64,000 bases of DNA from Pelomonas sp. Root405 (GTDB lineage Bacteria > Pseudomonadota > Gammaproteobacteria > Burkholderiales > Burkholderiaceae_C). A program made the position numbers and the translations under genes. Below are positions 54,141 to 63,229 of the stretch, piece by piece (the stretch's first letter is position 1; each line of letters opens with the position of its first letter). The notes under the pieces were generated by a model. It was not told the origin of the DNA. It worked only from the letters and a program-made list of their open reading frames with translations, and did no database searches. The stretch covers positions 310,001 to 374,000 of the forward strand of contig NZ_LMDU01000013.1 in assembly GCF_001425165.1 (NCBI RefSeq), in the 5' to 3' direction.

Positions 54141-56617
54141 CATTGCCCAAGCCTTACCGCGTCAGCGTCGTCGTGCAGACGCATTGGGACCGCGAGTGGT
54201 ATTTCCCGCAGCAGACTTTCGCCGGCCGGCTGCTGGCCGTCATGGAGCGCGTGTGCGACCAGCTCGACGATGGGCGCCTCGCGCACTTCCTGTTCGACGG
54301 CCAGGTCTGCGCGCTGGAAGACCTGCTGGCCGAGGCAGAACCGGCGCTCGCTGCGCGTGTGCTGACCCATGCGCGTGCCGGGCGCATCGCGCTGGGCCCC
54401 TGGTACGTGATGGCCGACGAGTTCCTCGTCAGCGGCGAGTCGCTGTGGCGCAACCTGGAGATCGGCCTGGCGCTGGCCGAAAAATTCGGCCATGCGCAGC
54501 GCATCGGCTACCTGCCCGACAGCTTCGGCCACATCGCGCAGATGCCGCAGCTGCTGCGCCAGCACGGCATCACGTCCGCCGTCACCTGGCGTGGCATCGA
54601 CCTGCGCCATGCCGAGTTCCGCTGGGCGGCGCCCGATGGAAGTGAGGTCGACGCCATCTACCTAACCCAGGGCTACTACCAGCACCCGCTGAACCTGCCG
54701 GATTGGCAAAGCGCGCTGACGCGCAATCTGGAGGCCATTGCCCCGCGCAGCCTGACTGGTGTGCTGCTGCTGACGCAAGGCGGCGACCACCTCGCGCCGC
54801 ACAGCGACCTGTCCCGGCGCATCACCGAATTCAACGCGAGCCAGGACCGCTACGAGCTCGTGCAGCACAGCCTGCAACAGCACCTGGAGGCCGTGGGCAC
54901 GGCGGACCGGCCCGGGCTGCGTGGCGAGCTGCGCGACAACGCGCAGAGTTTTGTGCTGCCCGACGTGCTGTCCACCCGCCGCTACTTGAAAGACCTGCAC
55001 CAGCGCCTGGAAGACCGTCTGCTCGGCGAGACCGAGCCGCTGTGGGCCTGGCTGCAAGGCGTCACGCCGCCTGCGCATGCGCTGACCGAGAGCTGGAAGC
55101 GCCTGATCCAGCAACAGGCACACGACTCGATCTGCGGCTGCAGCGTGGACGAGGTGCATGACGAGATGCAGGCGCGGCTGGTGTCGCTGGACCAGCGCCT
55201 CAGTGCGTTGAACGGCGGCGCCTTGCACGCAGCGGGGCTGCAAAGTGCCTCGCGGCATGAAGGCACGGGCGCGTCGGTGTTTGCCGACGACGCCACGTTC
55301 ACGCTGTTCAACCCGCTGCCCTTGGCTACTGAGGGTTGGCAGGCCGTCGAGCCGCTGCTACAAGGCCCCAAGCCGGCCGCCGTGCGCGTCCTGGATGCCG
55401 ATGGCATACCCGTGCCCCTACATTGGCTGGGCGTGGCCGCGGCGCGCTCGCTGCGGTCGCCGCTGGATGACTTCCCCGAGCCGGTGATCGGCCATCGACT
55501 GACCCTGCGCATCGCGCTGCCGCTGCAAGGGATGCAGGCCATCGCCCTGCGGCTGGAAGCCTGCGATCCGACCGCAGCAGGTGCAGCAGTGCTTGCGTGT
55601 GAAACGCCGGTGAACGGCCCGCTGGCTGTCGCCGGCTTCTCACTGGACGACGGCGGCGCCCTGCGTTGGCAGGGCCGACTGCAGCTGCTGCTGCACACCG
55701 AGCTGGACGCGGGCGACAGTTACAACTTCGCGCCACCCGCGCAACCGGACCGCCACTGGCATGCGCGCTTCGAGCCCTTGGGCCTGCGCCGCAGCGGCCC
55801 GTTCACGCAGCTGCGCGTCGGCTTTGCCTTCGAGCAGCCGCGCGCACTGGCCGACGACCGCCGTGGCCCCGGCGCCGAGCGCGTCACCACGCGCGGCGAG
55901 CTGGTGCTGCTGACCGACGGCTCACCCTGGGTCGAAGCGCAGCTCACGCATTCGACCGCCGCCCAGGACCAGCGCACACGCCTCGTGTTCTCGGCTGGCG
56001 AGACGCTGCTCGACGCCGCCGGCGATACGGCCTTCCACTGGACGCGCCGCCCTGTGGTCAAGGCCGCTTACCCGGCCGCGCCCGTCCCGCAACGCGAGAT
56101 GGCCGTGGCCGTGAACCCTAGTCTGTCGGCCATGCAGGCCGGCTCGGTCTCGATCGTGCACCGGGGCCTGCAGGAGTTCGAGATTGTCGACGGGCCGCAC
56201 GAGGGTGACGCGCTCGCCGTGACCCTGCAGCGCGCCGTCGGCTGGCTGTCGCGTCGCGACCTCGTCACGCGCGGCGCTGGTGCCGGGCCCGATCTGCCCA
56301 CACCCGGCGCACAGCGTGGCTTCGACGGCGTCACGCCCTTCGCCTTCGCGCTGAATGCCGATGCGCTTCTGCAACGCGCACTTCGCCTGCGCCGCCCTCT
56401 GCTGGTGCTGGCGGGCCACCGCCACGACGCCTGGCGCGAGCCGTTCACGCTGCCGGACGCTCGCCTCGTGCCTAGCAGCCTTCGCCGCGTGGGCAATGCG
56501 CTGGAACTGCGCGTGTGGAACCCGCTCGACGAACCCGTCAGCGGTGCCCCGCCCGGCTGGACCGGCCCCGCCGCGCTGACGGCGCACCAGATCGCCACAT
56601 ACCGGAGGCCCGCATGA
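54137..56617 (+). CDS. GH38-family alpha-mannosidase-like enzyme
   Basis: 826 residues from a coupled GTG 54137. The GH38 N-terminal domain shows the zinc ligands in QTHWDREWY (H16, D18), the nucleophile D128 in YLPDSFGHIAQMPQLL, and the HDSICGCSVDEVHDEM segment of the middle domain. A long C-terminal beta domain follows. No signal peptide, so it acts in the cytoplasm on an imported sugar, as does E. coli MngB on mannosyl-6-P-glycerate. Family members release alpha-mannose; the nanK/nanE context suggests this one may release alpha-ManNAc or act on a ManNAc-bearing glycan. Confidence 0.88.
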   Translation: MTLPKPYRVSVVVQTHWDREWYFPQQTFAGRLLAVMERVCDQLDDGRLAHFLFDGQVCALEDLLAEAEPALAARVLTHARAGRIALGPWYVMADEFLVSGESLWRNLEIGLALAEKFGHAQRIGYLPDSFGHIAQMPQLLRQHGITSAVTWRGIDLRHAEFRWAAPDGSEVDAIYLTQGYYQHPLNLPDWQSALTRNLEAIAPRSLTGVLLLTQGGDHLAPHSDLSRRITEFNASQDRYELVQHSLQQHLEAVGTADRPGLRGELRDNAQSFVLPDVLSTRRYLKDLHQRLEDRLLGETEPLWAWLQGVTPPAHALTESWKRLIQQQAHDSICGCSVDEVHDEMQARLVSLDQRLSALNGGALHAAGLQSASRHEGTGASVFADDATFTLFNPLPLATEGWQAVEPLLQGPKPAAVRVLDADGIPVPLHWLGVAAARSLRSPLDDFPEPVIGHRLTLRIALPLQGMQAIALRLEACDPTAAGAAVLACETPVNGPLAVAGFSLDDGGALRWQGRLQLLLHTELDAGDSYNFAPPAQPDRHWHARFEPLGLRRSGPFTQLRVGFAFEQPRALADDRRGPGAERVTTRGELVLLTDGSPWVEAQLTHSTAAQDQRTRLVFSAGETLLDAAGDTAFHWTRRPVVKAAYPAAPVPQREMAVAVNPSLSAMQAGSVSIVHRGLQEFEIVDGPHEGDALAVTLQRAVGWLSRRDLVTRGAGAGPDLPTPGAQRGFDGVTPFAFALNADALLQRALRLRRPLLVLAGHRHDAWREPFTLPDARLVPSSLRRVGNALELRVWNPLDEPVSGAPPGWTGPAALTAHQIATYRRPA

Positions 56618-58074
56618 AGACCGTCGTTGGCCTGCCCGTGGACGGCCGACCTGTCGTGCGTGCCCAGGTGCAGCAGCTCGTCGCGCTCACCCAAGGTTTC
56701 GAGCTGCGCTGCCCGGCAATCGATGAACTCGGCGACTTCCGCATCCCCGCCGACCGCGACCACCTCGCCCAGTGGCTGCGCGACCAGGTCGACGACGCCG
56801 CCGGCTGGGTGCTGAGCCTGGACATGCTGGTCTATGGCGGCCTGATCCCCAGCCGCTTCATTGACGATGCCGAGGCTTCTCTGCGAGAGCGCCTCACGAT
56901 GCTGCGCGAGCTCAAGCGCCCCGGCGTGCCGCTGACCGCCTTCGCCGCGACGATGCGCATCTCCAGCAACTGCATGGCCGACGAGGAAAAGCCCTACTGG
57001 AACCCGCACGGCCTGGACCTGTGGACCTGGAGCTTCCACACCGACCGACATGCGTTGACCGGCGACGCCGCGAGCCAGGCAGCCGCCGCGGTCGCGGCGG
57101 CCCGCGTGCCCGACGCCATCCGCGCTGACTACCGCGCCACCCGCGCGCGCAACTTCGCCATCAACCTCGCGGCACTGGAACTGGTCGAACAAGACGTCAT
57201 CGACCGCCTGGTGCTACCGCAGGACGACACGGCCGAGTACGGCTTCAACATCGCCGAGCGCCGCGCGCTGCAGGCCGAGGCCGCACGCCGCAGGCTGCTG
57301 GACCGCGTGTTGATCTACCCCGGCGCCGACGAGGTCATGCACACGCTGTCGGCCTGGGTCGTCGGCCGCCTGCGCGGCGACCCGCCCTTGCGCGTGAACG
57401 TGCTGCCGACCGACGCCGCGCACTGGCAGCGCCTGGTGCCGCTGTACGAAGATCGCCCGCTGCCCGATGCCCTCGCCGCCCAGCTGCAGGCCGTGGGCGC
57501 CGTGCAGGCCGCTGAGGACGACGACGCCGAGCTGCTGTTGCTGGTGCACAGCCAGGGCAGTGCCCAGGGCGACTGGGCGATGCGCAAACCGCTGACCGCA
57601 CGCGTGGGCGTGGACGCCGGCATCTGGCCGCGGCTGGCCTCGGCGCACGCCGTCGCCGTGGCCGACGATGCGCATGCCAATGGCGGCGATCCGGCTTTTG
57701 TCGCCGAGCTGGCCGCCCATCTGCCGCTGCACACGCTGGCCGGCTATGCGGGCTGGAACACGTCGAGCAACCGCATCGGCTCGCTGCTCGCCCAGCTCGT
57801 GCTGGCGCGCGGCCGCTGGGCCACACCGGCCAACCAGGCCGTCGTCGCCCTGCGCCTGGCCGAAGACCTGCAATGGCAGGCCCGGCTTCGCCAGACGCTG
57901 CGCGACCGCGTCGACGAGGCCGCCATGCCCGCTACCGCGCTGGCGCAACAGGCGCAGGCGCTGATGGTGGAGGACGCGAACGCCTGGCTGGCCACGATGG
58001 GCTTCCCGCAGCGCGTGAAACGCGCCTGGCTGCCCTGGCGCCGCAGCTTCGAGATCGGCCTGGACGTCCAATGA
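56614..58074 (+). CDS. DUF4127-family protein
   Basis: 486 residues from ATG 56614. The opening VVGLPVDGRPVVRAQVQQL, the SLDMLVYGGLIPSR motif and RISSNCMADEEKPYW belong to the DUF4127 family. The domain appears as a Rossmann-like alpha/beta fold with a late GYAGWNTSSNRIG motif. No signal peptide. Function of the family is not established to my knowledge. The genes on either side (GH38, FAD oxidoreductase) and the transporter suggest an enzyme acting on the imported glycan, perhaps a hydrolase or lyase. Confidence 0.85.
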   Translation: MKTVVGLPVDGRPVVRAQVQQLVALTQGFELRCPAIDELGDFRIPADRDHLAQWLRDQVDDAAGWVLSLDMLVYGGLIPSRFIDDAEASLRERLTMLRELKRPGVPLTAFAATMRISSNCMADEEKPYWNPHGLDLWTWSFHTDRHALTGDAASQAAAAVAAARVPDAIRADYRATRARNFAINLAALELVEQDVIDRLVLPQDDTAEYGFNIAERRALQAEAARRRLLDRVLIYPGADEVMHTLSAWVVGRLRGDPPLRVNVLPTDAAHWQRLVPLYEDRPLPDALAAQLQAVGAVQAAEDDDAELLLLVHSQGSAQGDWAMRKPLTARVGVDAGIWPRLASAHAVAVADDAHANGGDPAFVAELAAHLPLHTLAGYAGWNTSSNRIGSLLAQLVLARGRWATPANQAVVALRLAEDLQWQARLRQTLRDRVDEAAMPATALAQQAQALMVEDANAWLATMGFPQRVKRAWLPWRRSFEIGLDVQ

Positions 58075-59567
58075 AGAAAGCGCAAGTCCTCATCGTCGGT
58101 GACTCGCTGGGCGGCGTGCTGGCCGCGCACACCGCGCGCGAACTCGGCCTACAACCGCTGCTCATCACCCAGCACGACTGGATCGGCGGCCAGCTCACCA
58201 GCCAGGCCGTGCCGCCTGACGAGCACCGCCTGATCGAGCTGGGCGGTTGCACTCGGCGCTACCGCGCCTTTCGCGATGGGATGCACGACCACTACCGCGC
58301 GCAGCCCGGCTTCCAGGACGCCGCCACGATGACGGAAGGCTGCAACCCCGGCGACGGCTGGGTGTCGCGGCTTTGCATCGAGCCCGCGGTCGCCCATACG
58401 CACTTGCAGACACTGCTGACCGACGTGCCGCAGCGCCGCGGCTGGCCCACCCGTGTACACCGCGACTGCCGGCGCATCATGGGGGTGGACATCGACGGCG
58501 AGCGCATCGACGCCGACATGGTCATCGACGCCACCGAGACGGGCGAGCTGCTCAAGCTTGCTGGCCTGCGCTACCGCCTGGGCAAGGAGTCGCGCGCCGA
58601 ATTCAACGAGCCGCTGGCGCCCGCCGAGTCCGACCCGCTGGACCAGCAGCCCGTCACCTGGGTGTTGGCGCTGCGCCGCCATGCCGGCCCCGGCCCCATC
58701 TGCGCCAAGCCGCCGGCCTACGACTTCTGGCGCCAGCACGTCGTGCCGCACTACGGCTTCGCGCAGCTCAGCGAGTTCATGCCCGGCAGCCGCGTCGGCG
58801 AGGTGGCGCGCCTGCCGCTGTTTGCCAATGGCGCCACGCTGGACTGGTGGCGCTACCGCCGCGTCGTTGCCGAACATCAGTGGCAACCGCCGCAGCCCGA
58901 CGTGTCCCTCATCAACTGGGCGCAGAACGACTACGCGCTGCACCCGCTGCTGGACGGCAACCTGACGCCCGCCGAGATCGGCACCGCCGCGCGCGAGCTG
59001 AGCCTGTGCCTGCTGCACTGGCTGCAGGTGGAAGCCGGCCACCCAGAGCTACAACCCGCGTCCGACGTGACCGGTACGCGCGACGGGCTGGCGCAGGCGA
59101 TCTACGTGCGTGAATCGCGCCGCCTGGTCGGGCTGGAAACGCTGACGCAGAACGACCTCAGCACCGGCGCGTTGACCGCCATGACCCATCCGCAGAGCGT
59201 CGGCATCGCCTGGTACAACCTGGACATCCATCCCACTGTAAAGAGCGGCATGGGGCTGAACGCCAAGGGCCGGCCCTATGTGCTGCCGTTGGGCGTCTTC
59301 CTGGGCACCGAGGTGGACAACCTGCTGCCGGCCTGCAAGAACCTGTCCGTCACCCACCTGGCCAATGCCAGCACGCGCGTACATCCGACCGAGTGGTTAG
59401 CGGGCGAGGTCGCCGCCCACATCGCCGTCACGCTGTTGAACGACCAGTTGACGCCTGCCGCCTTGCATGCCAACGCCGAGGTTGTTGCGGCATTGCAGCA
59501 GCGCCTGCAAAGCGACGGCATTCCCACCGCCTGGCCTTCCGAACTCACCGCACGCCTTGCCCCATGA
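58071..59567 (+). CDS. FAD-dependent oxidoreductase
   Basis: 498 residues from ATG 58071. The N-terminal dinucleotide-binding strand VLIVGDSLGGVLAAHTARELG has GxSxxG rather than GxGxxG. A second FAD-contact, DADMVIDATETGELLKLAG, is typical of the FAD_oxidored (pfam12831) group, as is the late KGRPYVLPLGVFLGTEVDNLLPACKNLSVTH region (in pieces). These proteins often sit with glycoside hydrolases and may oxidise sugars so that glycosidic bonds can be eliminated. It overlaps DUF4127 and the MalK gene by 4 bases each. Substrate unknown. Confidence 0.85.
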   Translation: MKKAQVLIVGDSLGGVLAAHTARELGLQPLLITQHDWIGGQLTSQAVPPDEHRLIELGGCTRRYRAFRDGMHDHYRAQPGFQDAATMTEGCNPGDGWVSRLCIEPAVAHTHLQTLLTDVPQRRGWPTRVHRDCRRIMGVDIDGERIDADMVIDATETGELLKLAGLRYRLGKESRAEFNEPLAPAESDPLDQQPVTWVLALRRHAGPGPICAKPPAYDFWRQHVVPHYGFAQLSEFMPGSRVGEVARLPLFANGATLDWWRYRRVVAEHQWQPPQPDVSLINWAQNDYALHPLLDGNLTPAEIGTAARELSLCLLHWLQVEAGHPELQPASDVTGTRDGLAQAIYVRESRRLVGLETLTQNDLSTGALTAMTHPQSVGIAWYNLDIHPTVKSGMGLNAKGRPYVLPLGVFLGTEVDNLLPACKNLSVTHLANASTRVHPTEWLAGEVAAHIAVTLLNDQLTPAALHANAEVVAALQQRLQSDGIPTAWPSELTARLAP

Positions 59568-60586
59568 GCCCCACGCTTGAACTCCGCGGCCTGCGCAAGC
59601 AGTTCGGCAACACCACCATCCTGCACGGCATCGACCTGCAGCTGCACGGCGGCGAGTTTCTCGTCTTCGTCGGCCCTTCGGGCTGCGGCAAGAGCACGCT
59701 ACTGCGACTGATCGCCGGGCTGGAGACGCCCAGCGGTGGCCAGCTCCTCATCGACGGCAAGGACTGCACCCACGCCGCGCCCAGCGCGCGCGGCCTGGCC
59801 ATGGTGTTCCAGAGCTACGCGCTCTACCCGCATATGACCGTGGCGCAGAACCTCAGCTTCGGCATGCGCATGCGCGGCGTGCCCAAGGCGGAGATGGCGC
59901 ACAAGCTGGAGCGCGCCGTCAGCGTGCTCAAGCTGGCGCCCTATCTGCAGCGCAAGCCCGGCGAACTCAGCGGCGGCCAGTGCCAGCGCGTGGCCATCGG
60001 CCGCGCGCTGGTGCAGCAGCCGCGCATCTTCCTGTTCGACGAACCGCTGAGCAACCTCGACGCCGAACTGCGCCTGCACATGCGCGTGGAGCTGGCCGCC
60101 CTGCACCGCGAGCTGGGCGCGCCGATGGTCTACGTCACCCACGACCAGGTCGAAGCCATGACCCTGGCCGACCGCATCGTCGTGCTGCGCGACGGCCGCA
60201 TCGAGCAGATCGGCGCGCCACTGGACCTCTACCGCGAGCCGGCCAATGCCTTCGTCGCCGGCTTCATCGGCTCGCCGGCCATCAACCTCTTCGACGCGCA
60301 GGCCCTGCCCGCGCTGGCGCCCGCTGGCGCGGCACGCCTGGGTGTGCGCCCCGAGCACTGGCGCTGCGTGAGCGCAGACACGCCCGGTGCGGTACCGGCC
60401 AAGGCGGTGCATGTCGAGCGGCTGGGCGCCATCAGCTATCTCTATGCGCAGACCGAACACCTGGGCAGGCTGTGCGTGCTACTGGATGGTTCGCAGCGCG
60501 TGGAGCCCGGCGGGGCGCTTGCCCTGCAGCCGGACGCCGCCAGGGTCTATGCCTTCGATGCCGAGGGCCAGCGGCTGGCGGCATGA
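59564..60586 (+). CDS. Sugar ABC transporter ATPase (MalK/UgpC type)
   Basis: 340 residues. Walker A GPSGCGKST (37-45), Q-loop VFQSYALYPHMTV, signature LSGGQCQRVAIGRAL, Walker B IFLFDEPLSNLDAE, H-loop YVTHDQVEAM, and a C-terminal OB-like TOBE domain (LGVRPEHWRC, VEPGGALALQP). It powers the CUT1 transporter formed by the two permeases and the binding protein. Its place near the end of the operon, separated from the permeases by three enzyme genes, is unusual. A dedicated ATPase argues for a specific substrate. Confidence 0.92.
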   Translation: MSPTLELRGLRKQFGNTTILHGIDLQLHGGEFLVFVGPSGCGKSTLLRLIAGLETPSGGQLLIDGKDCTHAAPSARGLAMVFQSYALYPHMTVAQNLSFGMRMRGVPKAEMAHKLERAVSVLKLAPYLQRKPGELSGGQCQRVAIGRALVQQPRIFLFDEPLSNLDAELRLHMRVELAALHRELGAPMVYVTHDQVEAMTLADRIVVLRDGRIEQIGAPLDLYREPANAFVAGFIGSPAINLFDAQALPALAPAGAARLGVRPEHWRCVSADTPGAVPAKAVHVERLGAISYLYAQTEHLGRLCVLLDGSQRVEPGGALALQPDAARVYAFDAEGQRLAA

Positions 60587-61470
60587 CCCCAACCATCGCG
60601 CTGTCGCATGGGCCGCTGACAGCGAGCATCGCTGCGCTGGGAGCCGAGCTGCAGTCCTTCACCCGTGACGGCGACGAGCTGATGTGGCAGCCGCGCGCCG
60701 GCCATTGGCAGCAGACGGCGCCCTGGCTGTTCCCGGTCGTCGGCCGCTTGCGCGACGGCGGCTTCTCGCACCGTGGCCGCTGGCATGAGATGCCGCTGCA
60801 CGGCTTTGCCGCCTCGCAGGCCTTCGACCTGCTCGCCCAGGCGCCCGACAGCGTGCAGCTGCAGCTGCGCGCCAGCGAGCGCACGCGCAAGCTCTATCCC
60901 TTCGACTTCCGCCTGCTTGTCAGTTACCGGCTCGATGCCGACGGCCTGGCCATGGACATCGCCGTGCACAACGACGGCGACGAGACATTACCTTTCGGCT
61001 TCGGCGCCCACCCGGGCTTTGCGCTGCCGGGCCGGCTGGACGGCTGGCGCCTGCAGTTCGAGCGGCCCGAAGCCGCGTCGGTCTGGCGGCTGCAGCCCGA
61101 TCCACCGCCCTGGGGCCTGCGCGCCGCGACCGCGGAGCCCTTCCGCTGGGACGCGCCGGGCAGCCTGCAGCTGCATCCCCACCTGTTCGACCGCGACGCC
61201 GTCATCCTCGACCCTGTGCGCTCATCCTGGGTCGCGCTTGTGCACCGCCGCCACGGCGAGCGCCTGCGCCTGCAGTTCCGCGGCGCACCGACGCTGGGCC
61301 TGTGGGCGCGGCCGGGGGCGCCCTTCATCTGCATCGAGCCCTGGTGGGGGCGGGACGACGACGCAGCGTCGCCGCATGCGCTGCTGGCCAAGCCGCAGTT
61401 GCACAAGCTGCCGGCGGGGGCGGTGTTTGAGGCGGGGATGCGGATTGCGACGTCTCAGTGCGAACGCTGA
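60583..61470 (+). CDS. Aldose 1-epimerase-family protein
   Basis: 295 residues from ATG 60583. A galactose-mutarotase-like fold: LGAELQSFTRDGDELMWQ, PWLFPVVGRLRDGGF, HGFAASQAF with a catalytic His, FGFGAHPGFALPG with the second His, and ICIEPWWGRDD near the end. It interconverts alpha and beta anomers of a sugar hemiacetal. As last gene of the operon it would supply the anomer needed by the kinase or oxidoreductase. A hairpin (61490-61511) lies 20 bases downstream. Confidence 0.9.
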   Translation: MTPTIALSHGPLTASIAALGAELQSFTRDGDELMWQPRAGHWQQTAPWLFPVVGRLRDGGFSHRGRWHEMPLHGFAASQAFDLLAQAPDSVQLQLRASERTRKLYPFDFRLLVSYRLDADGLAMDIAVHNDGDETLPFGFGAHPGFALPGRLDGWRLQFERPEAASVWRLQPDPPPWGLRAATAEPFRWDAPGSLQLHPHLFDRDAVILDPVRSSWVALVHRRHGERLRLQFRGAPTLGLWARPGAPFICIEPWWGRDDDAASPHALLAKPQLHKLPAGAVFEAGMRIATSQCER

Positions 61471-61489
61471 GTTCGTCGCCCAAGTGAGG

Positions 61490-61511
61490 CGACGGTCACC
61501 GGTCACCGTCG
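61490..61511. terminator. Candidate terminator of the ManNAc operon
   Basis: CGACGGT (61490-61496) and ACCGTCG (61505-61511) are perfect 7-base arms with an 8-base loop, followed by GGCTTTC. The T-run is poor, so efficiency is uncertain. It lies between convergent genes and could act in both directions. Confidence 0.4.
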
Positions 61512-61548
61512 GCTTTCAGTCCTGCGACAGCCCAAGGAACGCGTGCCC

Positions 61549-62415
61549 TCAGGGCGCAGGTTGACACTTGCTCGGATCGGTCCCGGGCAACACCTCTGGC
61601 GGTTGCTGGCCGCGTTGCTGAGCGAAAGGGGAACTGTTGAAATACGGCAGGGCGCAGGAAGGACGCAGCCCGATCCAGAACAGCGCTTTCTGGTAGGCCT
61701 TGGTGGGTGAGTCCACATAGGCAACGAGACGCCCCCAATATTCCTGGGGTACTTGGGTGTCAGAGCTCGGCCAGTACCGCTGAACGTCCTCGCTGTAGTC
61801 CGGCACGTCGGACATCAGGGAGTGACGGACGGCTCGCTTCTCGACCGGGTCGGCAAGCATGAGCAGCAGCCCGAGGCGCATGTGGGATTTGATCGGATCC
61901 CCAGAATTGGAGACGGCAGCTTTCGAGGAGAAGCTTGGGCCCACGCTGGGCGCCGTTTCGCTGAACGGGTTCTCCGACGGCCCGTCCGTGACGACCAAAA
62001 GTGCATCGCAGTCGCATGACTCGTAGTACGGCGTCAGCAGCTTGCCCCAGACATTGGGCAGGCGGTATTTCTCATAGATCTCTGTTGCAATGTTGCGAGC
62101 CGCTTCTGGTTCGATGCGCACGCGGCTGATCTCATATCGCTCTTCCTGCCGGATCTGCATGGACACGGCGTTGAAGATGGCATCGGCCAATCTAGGCTCG
62201 TCATAGGAAGCGAACTTCCCGAGCTTGCCTATGTTCATCAGCGTGCCCCGTTTGATCACGTGCGCCCGGTAGCCTGATACGACCAAGACGCCAAGTTTTT
62301 TTGTCCGCTTGGAAAGCTCAGTGTCTTGCGTGGCGGTGTTGTGTGACTGAGCGCTGGCGTGGGCCAGGCTGAAGACGAAAAGCGCGGCGACAAGTGCGCG
62401 ACCGATGGTTGTCAT
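61549..62415 (-). CDS. Exported protein of unknown function (288 aa)
   Basis: Starts at ATG 62415. The signal peptide is TTIGRALVAALFVFSLAHASA. The mature part (KKLGVLVVSGYRAHVIKRG, YEISRVRIEPEAARNIATE, CDCDALLVVTDGPSENPF, RLGLLLMLADPVEKRAVRH) has alternating strands and helices, as in a small alpha/beta periplasmic domain. Lower GC than its neighbours and Lys-rich, suggesting an accessory gene. No family recognised. Convergent with the ManNAc operon. Confidence 0.7.
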   Translation of the reverse strand: MTTIGRALVAALFVFSLAHASAQSHNTATQDTELSKRTKKLGVLVVSGYRAHVIKRGTLMNIGKLGKFASYDEPRLADAIFNAVSMQIRQEERYEISRVRIEPEAARNIATEIYEKYRLPNVWGKLLTPYYESCDCDALLVVTDGPSENPFSETAPSVGPSFSSKAAVSNSGDPIKSHMRLGLLLMLADPVEKRAVRHSLMSDVPDYSEDVQRYWPSSDTQVPQEYWGRLVAYVDSPTKAYQKALFWIGLRPSCALPYFNSSPFAQQRGQQPPEVLPGTDPSKCQPAP

Positions 62416-62688
62416 GACTACTTCCGAGAGCGGAGGCCGACTAGCTCCGCGTGGGTCAAGCGAATTGGGCGAAAAGCCTCTAACAATTGTCAGCGGGAGA
62501 CGCGACCTCGCTCCCGCAGCTGGACGATTCAAATGCCGAACTTAGAGTCAAATTCCCGCGGTGGGTTGGCATCGCCGCCCGGAAGCCGCTTGCCGTAGCG
62601 CGCAAAGGATCCAGGCGGCATGCAAGGCGGGTGTCCTGGTCCACCAAGCCAACGAGGCGAGAATCGTCCGTCACACCAGGGAGGCAGC

Positions 62689-63189
62689 ATGCGCAAGGTC
62701 AACAGGTTCCCATTGCGTTTGAAGCGTCTCGCTTTGCCAGCCGACTACGTCGCGCAACTGCGCCACCTCGGCACGGCGCGTGCGGGCACGGTCATCCTGA
62801 GGGTTACGCCCGGCACCGACAGCACGCAGGTTGTTGAAGCGCTTGCCCGCACGGTGGATCGCAGCGTCGTGAGGGTTGACCTGCGTCGGGTGGTCAGCCG
62901 GTTCATCGCGGAGACCGAGAAGAACCTGAATCGCGTTTTCGCGGCGGCTGAGGCGAGTGGCGCGGTGTTGTTCATCGACGAGGCTGATGCGTTGTTCGGC
63001 AAGCGCAGCGACGTCCGCGACAGCCATGATCGCTATGCCAACCTCGACGTCGCCTATCTTCTCCAGAAGATAGAGGCACACGCCGGGACGGTCGTGCTTG
63101 CCGGGAACGCGCTGCAGCGCGGGGATCACGCCCTATCGGGGCGGCTGCGCCACGCAACCGAGCTTCGCTGGCCACCCAAGGACGAGTGA
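62689..63189 (+). CDS. AAA-ATPase-like protein without Walker A lysine
   Basis: 166 residues from ATG 62689. It covers one AAA core: Walker B VLFIDEADALFGKRSDVRD (94-112), sensor-1 N140 (VLAGN) and the ETEKNLNRVFAAAE segment are near-textbook. The Walker A position reads VTPGTDSTQ (39-47) instead of GPPGTGKT, so the nucleotide-binding Lys is gone, and the N-terminal domains usual for these ATPases are missing. Either a decayed fragment or a dedicated non-hydrolysing partner. No second AAA gene lies nearby. Confidence 0.65.
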   Translation: MRKVNRFPLRLKRLALPADYVAQLRHLGTARAGTVILRVTPGTDSTQVVEALARTVDRSVVRVDLRRVVSRFIAETEKNLNRVFAAAEASGAVLFIDEADALFGKRSDVRDSHDRYANLDVAYLLQKIEAHAGTVVLAGNALQRGDHALSGRLRHATELRWPPKDE

Positions 63190-63229
63190 AACGGCCAAGG
63201 TCGCTGTGGCTGGCGGACGGCTGCATCCA

